This document shows positions 58,687 to 64,000 of a stretch of 64,000 bases of DNA, in pieces (within the stretch, counting starts at the first letter, position 1; every line of letters begins with the position of its first letter). Made by a program: the position numbers and the translations under genes. The notes under the pieces were generated by a model, which was given only the letters and a program-made list of their open reading frames with translations, searched no databases and was not told the DNA's origin. Source of the DNA: TMP-86 sp031394735 (GTDB taxonomy: Bacteria; Pseudomonadota; Gammaproteobacteria; Steroidobacterales; Steroidobacteraceae); contig JANMXI010000045.1 of assembly GCA_031394735.1 (NCBI GenBank), forward strand, positions 45,070-109,069. Reading direction: 5' to 3'.

Positions 58687-61600
58687 ATGGATGCACAGAC
58701 TTCGATGCCGTCGCACGCGATTGCCATCATCGGCATGGCAGGACGCTTTCCACACGCCGATGACTTGAGCGCGTTTTGGCGCCTGGTGTCTGAAGGAGTG
58801 GAGTGCCTGGAAGAACTGAGCGATGCGGACCTGCTGGCCGCCGGCATTCCGCCGGCGCTGCTTGAACACCCGCTCTATGTGAAGCGCGGCACCTTTATCG
58901 AACGTGCGGAGTGGTTCGACGCCGGCTTCTTCGGATTGTCTCCGCGCGAGGCTCAGGTGCTGGACCCACAGCAGCGCGTCTTCCTTGAATGCGCTTGGGA
59001 GGCCATTGAACATGCCGGTTATGCGCCCGCCGCACTGCCCGATTCCGTCGGCGTGTACGCCGGCACCAGCATGAATACCTACCTATACCACCAGTTGCTG
59101 CGCAACCCGGCACTAGCCGAGGCAGTCGGCGCCTACCAGATGATGTTGGGTAATGACAAAGATTTCCTCGCCACGCGTGTCAGCTACAAGCTCGCCCTGC
59201 GCGGACCGAGCATGACCATCCAGACTGCCTGCTCCACTTCGCTCGTGGCGGTGCAGGTGGCCTGCCGCGCGTTGCAGCACGGTGAATGTGATATGGCGCT
59301 TGCGGGTGGTGTCTCGATTAGTTTTCCGCTGCGCGCCGGCTACCTCTACCAGGAGGGCATGATTCTATCGCCCGACGCGCATTGCCGACCCTTCGATGCA
59401 GCCGCACAAGGCACTCGTGCCGGCGCCGGCGCCGGCATCGTGGTGCTGAAGCCGCTGGCACGCGCACTGGCCGATGGCGACACCGTGCATGCAGTGATCC
59501 GTGGCATCGCCGTCAACAACGACGGCGCCGGCAAGGCGGGGTTTACCGCACCCAGCGTTGACGGGCAGGTTGAAGTCATCGCCACCGCGCAGGCACTCGC
59601 CGGCATCAATGCGCGCAGCATCGGCTACATGGAGGCTCACGGGACCGCCACGCCGCTCGGCGACCCAATCGAAATCGCCGCGCTCACGCAGGCCTTCGGC
59701 GCCGATACGGATGAGCGCGCCTTTTGCCGACTGGGTTCGCTGAAAGCCAATCTCGGCCACCTGGACGCCGCCGCTGGTGTGGCGGGGCTCATTAAAACGG
59801 CGCTGGTGCTGCAGCGGCGCGAACTGCCGCCCTTGGTCAACTTCAAGTCGCCAAACCCGGCTCTGCAGCTGCCCAATAGTCCGTTTTATGCAAGCGCCGT
59901 GCGCTCACCCTGGGAGTCCGAGGCCGGGCAGCCGCGACGTGCCGGTGTCAGCAGCTTCGGCATTGGCGGCACCAACGCCCATGCAGTGTTGGAAGAGGCG
60001 CCAGCGCTTACACCCCGGCCGGTGCGCCACGCACCACAACTATTGGTTTGGTCTGCACGGAGCGCGACCGCACTCGAATCGGCGACGCAGCGCCTGGCCG
60101 AACATCTGCAAACCTCCACGCACCAGGCTCTGGCCGACGTTGCCTTTACCCTCCAAACCGGGCGTCACGCGTTTGCCGAACGCCGTGCCCTGGTGGTGGC
60201 CGACAGCGCCGTCGCCATGGCCGCGCTGCGCGATCCACAGCACCCCGGGCAGCTCACCGGCCGGCACGAAGGCGGTACACGTGGCGTGGCGTTCCTTTTC
60301 AGTGGACAGGGCAGCCAGCACACCGCCATGGGTCACGGGTTGTACGGCGCATTTGCCGTCTACCGCGAAGCCGTAGACAGCTGCGCCAAATTGCTCGAAC
60401 CGCATTTGGGCTGCGACATTCGCGCATTGATGTTCGAGCTTGACCAGTCACAAGCATTGAACGAAACGCGTCATACACAACCGGCACTGTTCGTCACCAG
60501 TTACGCATTGACTCAACTGTGGCGCAACATCGGCGTGTTACCGCAGGCGATGCTGGGGCACAGTATCGGCGAATACGTCGCGGCACATCTGGCCGGTGTG
60601 TTGTCGCTAGAGGATGCGCTCTTCGTGGTAGCCGAACGTGGCCGGCTGATGCAGCAAATGCCACCGGGCCGCATGGCCGCCGTGCTGCTGGCCCCGGCAG
60701 AACTATCTGCATGGCTGGGCACCTCGCCAGGTGTTGAAATTGCAGCGATCAATGCGCCGCAACTTTGCACGCTGGCGGGCCCGGTAGCGGTGCTGGATGA
60801 ATTGTTGGCTCGTATGCAGTCTGCCGGTATAGATGCGCGCGCGCTCCACACCTCGCATGCCTTTCACAGCGCGATGATGGATGCGGTTCTGACGCCGTTC
60901 AACGCCGTGCTTTCAAAGGTGCAGCTCAATTCACCGACTCTCCCCTATATCTCCAACCTCACCGGCAACTGGGTTACGCCGCAACAGGCCACTTCGCCGG
61001 CGTACTACGCTGAGCATCTGCGCCACGCTGTACAGTTCGAGGCTGGCTTGCGCCAGTTGACCGCGAACTCTGCCTTGCAAATCCTGGAAATCGGGCCGGG
61101 AAACGCGCTGACAATGCTGGCGCGTGCCAACCTGGGCGCCGCCGCTACGCGGCGGGTGGTTGCATCGATGCGCCACCTCAGAGACGAGCGCAAGGACGCG
61201 GAAGCGTGGTTGGAAGCAGTGGCGCGACTGTGGCTGGCCGGCGTGCCGGTGCAATGGCGAGGACTGCACACGGAAGCCACCTGGCGCGTGCCGCTTCCCA
61301 CCTACCCCTTTGAACGGCAACGCCACAGCGTTGAACCTGCAGTGGACACTAGCGCGGCCACTGCCGCCACTGCAAATGGCGTCGTATCACGTTCGGCGCG
61401 TATCGAGGATTGGATCTACGCACCCACCTGGAGTCGCGACGATAGTACGCTGGCGTCGGCAAACACGGCCGGGCGCTGGTTGGTGTTGGGCAGCGGTGAC
61501 AAAGTTGCAGTCGGGGTTTGCGACGCCCTGCGCGATGCTGGCGTGCCGTGTGCGCACATCGCGCAGCGGCCTGCAGACCCGCCTGAAGACCTCATCAGAT

Positions 61601-63207
61601 GCCTAAACGAGCCTGCCGCCCTGCCAGTGGTCGGCATCATCAACCTGTGGTCGCTGCCCACCGCAACGGGTACCGCCTTGGATGCCCAGGCCAGCTACGA
61701 CCTGCTCGTAGCCCTGGCCACGAACTTGCCGGCGCAAGGCGATTCGACCCTGATGCTGCTGCACGCCACTGCCGGCGGCGAATCGGTGTCGGGCGAACCC
61801 GTGCGCGAGGCGGCGCAGGCGCTCGCCATGGGCCCGGTCCTGGTGCTACCCACAGAAGTTCCCGGACTACGCATGCGCAGCGTTGACCTGCCTTGCGACA
61901 ATGGCCTGCTGAATGCCGACGCTGCCGTTGCAGCGCTGCTGCGAGAAGTGCGACTTGGCGCCATCGAGCCGCAAGTGGCCTGGCGCTCAGGGTGCCGCTG
62001 GGTGCGGCGCTACGAACGCATCGAACTGCCGGCCGCTGACGGCAGCGCCATGCCCCTGCGCCCGCGCGGTGCCTATCTGATCACGGGCGGTTTGGGCGGA
62101 ATGGGTTTGACACTGGCGCGTTGGCTGGGCCGCGACTATGCGGCGCGCCTCCTCCTCACCAGTCGGCAAGGATTGCCGCCGCGCGAGGACTGGGACGATT
62201 GGCTGACCAGCCATGCGGCAGACGAGCGCGGCAGTCAGGCCATCGCGGCCATCCGCTACATCGAAGCCAGCGGCGGCGAAGTCTGCGTCGCTGTCGCGGA
62301 TGCTGCCGACGAAGCGTCAATGGCCGGTGCGCTGGCGCACGCAAGCGCGCGCTTCGGAGCGCTTCATGGGGTGATCCATGCGGCGGGAATAGCCGGCCAT
62401 GGCAAACTGGCGATTCGTACAACAGCAGCCGAGGCGCGTGCCGTGATCGCGCCGAAGCGCAGGGGACTGGAGGTGCTGACGCGTCTGTTAGGCGCGCGAC
62501 CACTGGATTTCGTGGCTCTTATGAGTTCGATCAATGCCGTGGCCGGCGCACCGGGTGCCTGCGACTATGCTGCCGCCAATGCGGTGTTCGATGCTTTTGT
62601 GGACAGTGCTGAACGACCGCGCGGCTGGCGCCAGGTCGTGGCAGTGGACTGGGGCGCCTGGCGCGACGTCGGCATGGCCGCGAAGCTGCAGGTGACGAGT
62701 GCGTTGCGGGGCGCATGGCAAACTCATTTGGCCGGCGCCATTGCACCGGCGGACGGCGCGCAGGCGTTTGCCCGTGTGCTCGCGTCGGGCCGCCGGCGCG
62801 TGGTGGTGGAGACCTACGATGTCGTGCACAGACTGCAATTGTTGCGCCGGCCCGCCCCGGCGTCGGCCGCACAACCTATCGAGGTCACCCATTCGACGGC
62901 TCCTGGCGCCACCGACCGCCCCGCGTTGTCCACCTCCTACGCGGCGCCCACCACGCCGCAGCAGCAACGCCTGGCCGCCATCTGGCATGAGTTGCTGGGC
63001 GTCCAGGGCATTGGTATTCACGACGATTTCTTTGAGCTGGGCGGCCATTCGCTGATGGCCACACGGGTATTGTCGCGCATCGCCGAAACGTTCGGCGCGC
63101 GACTGAACTTACGCGATATCTTTGATGCTCCCACCATCGCGGGGCTGGCAACCAGGCTGCGCTCGGTGGACGCTGCCGCTGAAGACAGGGAGGAATTGGA
63201 ATTTTGA
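58687..63207 (+). CDS. Type I PKS, module 9: KS-AT-KR-ACP (follows the NRPS module)
   Basis: A 1506-residue PKS. The KS (8-440) has TACSTSLVAV around Cys 182 instead of the TACSSS of modules 2-7, plus GMAGRFP and DPQQRVFLECAWEA. This set is typical of KS domains that accept an aminoacyl chain from an NRPS. AT 540-850 (Ser 626; HAFH from 724, malonyl), KR 1125-1310 (GGLGGMG, Ser 1281, Tyr 1294 and Asn present; no LDD), ACP Ser 1455 in a PCP-like GGHSL setting. There is no DH or ER. Acting after glycine, it should make a 4-amino-3-hydroxybutyryl unit. I chose the ATG at 58687 over an upstream GTG at 58657. There is no N-terminal docking segment. The C-terminus is acidic (EDREELEF), apparently to meet the TubC-type domain of the next NRPS. 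Confidence 0.92.
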   Translation: MDAQTSMPSHAIAIIGMAGRFPHADDLSAFWRLVSEGVECLEELSDADLLAAGIPPALLEHPLYVKRGTFIERAEWFDAGFFGLSPREAQVLDPQQRVFLECAWEAIEHAGYAPAALPDSVGVYAGTSMNTYLYHQLLRNPALAEAVGAYQMMLGNDKDFLATRVSYKLALRGPSMTIQTACSTSLVAVQVACRALQHGECDMALAGGVSISFPLRAGYLYQEGMILSPDAHCRPFDAAAQGTRAGAGAGIVVLKPLARALADGDTVHAVIRGIAVNNDGAGKAGFTAPSVDGQVEVIATAQALAGINARSIGYMEAHGTATPLGDPIEIAALTQAFGADTDERAFCRLGSLKANLGHLDAAAGVAGLIKTALVLQRRELPPLVNFKSPNPALQLPNSPFYASAVRSPWESEAGQPRRAGVSSFGIGGTNAHAVLEEAPALTPRPVRHAPQLLVWSARSATALESATQRLAEHLQTSTHQALADVAFTLQTGRHAFAERRALVVADSAVAMAALRDPQHPGQLTGRHEGGTRGVAFLFSGQGSQHTAMGHGLYGAFAVYREAVDSCAKLLEPHLGCDIRALMFELDQSQALNETRHTQPALFVTSYALTQLWRNIGVLPQAMLGHSIGEYVAAHLAGVLSLEDALFVVAERGRLMQQMPPGRMAAVLLAPAELSAWLGTSPGVEIAAINAPQLCTLAGPVAVLDELLARMQSAGIDARALHTSHAFHSAMMDAVLTPFNAVLSKVQLNSPTLPYISNLTGNWVTPQQATSPAYYAEHLRHAVQFEAGLRQLTANSALQILEIGPGNALTMLARANLGAAATRRVVASMRHLRDERKDAEAWLEAVARLWLAGVPVQWRGLHTEATWRVPLPTYPFERQRHSVEPAVDTSAATAATANGVVSRSARIEDWIYAPTWSRDDSTLASANTAGRWLVLGSGDKVAVGVCDALRDAGVPCAHIAQRPADPPEDLIRCLNEPAALPVVGIINLWSLPTATGTALDAQASYDLLVALATNLPAQGDSTLMLLHATAGGESVSGEPVREAAQALAMGPVLVLPTEVPGLRMRSVDLPCDNGLLNADAAVAALLREVRLGAIEPQVAWRSGCRWVRRYERIELPAADGSAMPLRPRGAYLITGGLGGMGLTLARWLGRDYAARLLLTSRQGLPPREDWDDWLTSHAADERGSQAIAAIRYIEASGGEVCVAVADAADEASMAGALAHASARFGALHGVIHAAGIAGHGKLAIRTTAAEARAVIAPKRRGLEVLTRLLGARPLDFVALMSSINAVAGAPGACDYAAANAVFDAFVDSAERPRGWRQVVAVDWGAWRDVGMAAKLQVTSALRGAWQTHLAGAIAPADGAQAFARVLASGRRRVVVETYDVVHRLQLLRRPAPASAAQPIEVTHSTAPGATDRPALSTSYAAPTTPQQQRLAAIWHELLGVQGIGIHDDFFELGGHSLMATRVLSRIAETFGARLNLRDIFDAPTIAGLATRLRSVDAAAEDREELEF

Positions 63208-64000
63208 GCGGCGCCCATGAATTACTGATGCGACTAGAAGCACTGGGCGTGATTCTGCGGGCCGACGGTCGACGATTGCTCGTCAGTGCCACCGTGGGTC
63301 GGCTGGATGCGGAGTTGCGGCGACAAATCGCCCGCCAGAAGCTCGAATTGATCCGCCTGCTCGCGAAACGAGAATCAGGCTCGGGGGCGCACGCGCAGGC
63401 GCCGGAAGGCCGCTTCCCGGTTTCCTTCGCCCAGCGGCGTCTTTGGTTTCTCGACCGGCTGGAGCCGGACAGCATCGTCTACAACCTGGGGGCGCAACAT
63501 TTCATCGGCGCCGCAGTCGATGCAACAGCATTGGAAGCCGCGTTTAACGATGTTATCCGTCGCCAGCCGGCACTGCGTACCGTGTTTGTCGAGATCGACG
63601 GTGAACCCGTGCAAGTGGTGCAGAGCTTCAGCCCACAACTCCTTACGCTGTATGACTTGAGCGCGTTGCCCGAGGACGAGCAGCACGAAGCGACGGCGCA
63701 ACTGACTTTACAGGAAGCCAAGAAACCCTTCGATCTTGCAAAAGGCCCGCTCGTTCGTGCTGCTTTGGTGACGCTCGGCCAGGAGGCCCACAAATTTTTG
63801 TATACGGTGCACCATATTGTGTGTGACGGTTGGTCTCTGGGCGTTTTACTTGCCGATCTCAGCGTTGCATACGCGGCGCGCCAGGCTGACAAGCTGCCCG
63901 AGATGTCGCCGCTGACGACGTACTATGGCGCCTATGCCGCAACCGAGCGTCAGCGCCTGGGTGGCCCGGCGTTGACGCCGCTGCTGGACTACTGGCGACG
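63204..64000 (+). CDS. NRPS module 10: docking and condensation domains, cut by the window end
   Basis: The frame opens at a TTG that overlaps the PKS stop (TTGA) and stays open to the right edge (265 codons). AGGGAGGAA at 63186-63194, 9 nt upstream, is a strong ribosome-binding site that decides this rare start. Residues 1-55 (LLMRLEALGVILRADGRRLLV) form a TubC-like docking domain. From about 75 a condensation domain follows (FPVSFAQRRLWFLDRLEP) with an intact HHIVCDG (203-209). The amino acid it adds lies outside the window. The domain would condense the 4-amino-3-hydroxybutyryl chain from module 9 with the next residue. Confidence 0.9.
   Translation, partial: MSGAHELLMRLEALGVILRADGRRLLVSATVGRLDAELRRQIARQKLELIRLLAKRESGSGAHAQAPEGRFPVSFAQRRLWFLDRLEPDSIVYNLGAQHFIGAAVDATALEAAFNDVIRRQPALRTVFVEIDGEPVQVVQSFSPQLLTLYDLSALPEDEQHEATAQLTLQEAKKPFDLAKGPLVRAALVTLGQEAHKFLYTVHHIVCDGWSLGVLLADLSVAYAARQADKLPEMSPLTTYYGAYAATERQRLGGPALTPLLDYWR

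Overview
The window is 64 kb of high-GC bacterial DNA. It looks proteobacterial, most likely gamma- or betaproteobacterial: PntA is a single two-part chain, the methylmalonyl-CoA mutase is a single-chain enzyme coupled to MeaB, and the codons are G/C-ending. I cannot name the genus.

Left edge, 1-6260 (visibly less GC-rich than the rest): a Tat-exported FAD oxidoreductase running off the left edge; a divergent TetR-family regulator with a 28-bp perfect palindrome lying over the oxidoreductase promoter; a membrane cytochrome b plus a Tat/lipoprotein molybdopterin oxidoreductase; and, on the minus strand, pntA-pntB (proton-translocating NAD(P) transhydrogenase).

From about 6.6 kb to the right edge lies a modular PKS-NRPS assembly line. 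Seven one-module type I PKS genes follow head to tail (6784-50323), most overlapping by 4 nt. They lead into a C-A-PCP NRPS module whose adenylation code reads as glycine (50320-53721). After a minus-strand island encoding a VOC/epimerase-like protein, MeaB and methylmalonyl-CoA mutase (53743-57343), the plus strand resumes with a type II thioesterase, a PKS of the kind that follows NRPS modules (KS-AT-KR-ACP), and the start of another NRPS that leaves the window. Module order: M1 KS-AT-DH-ER-KR-ACP; M2 KS-AT-cMT-KR-ACP; M3 KS-AT-DH-ER-KR-ACP; M4 KS-AT-cMT-ACP; M5 KS-AT-DH-cMT-ER-KR-ACP; M6 KS-AT-DH-cMT-KR-ACP; M7 KS-AT-DH-ER-KR-ACP; M8 C-A(Gly)-PCP; M9 KS-AT-KR-ACP; M10 dock-C-(cut off).

Inferred product: a branched, C-methylated acyl chain amidated to glycine, which M9 extends and reduces to a 4-amino-3-hydroxybutyryl unit, then passes to a further NRPS. 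Several domains carry changed catalytic or signature residues (KR3 Ser to Ala, KR5 Tyr to His and Asn to Ala, DH3 and DH6 motif losses, an AT6 LAAH motif). The simple co-linear prediction therefore probably fails at modules 3, 5 and 6. No loading module and no terminal thioesterase are in the window. The mutase island plausibly feeds methylmalonyl-CoA to AT1, and the thioesterase plausibly edits stalled chains. I did not recognise the cluster as a known natural product pathway.
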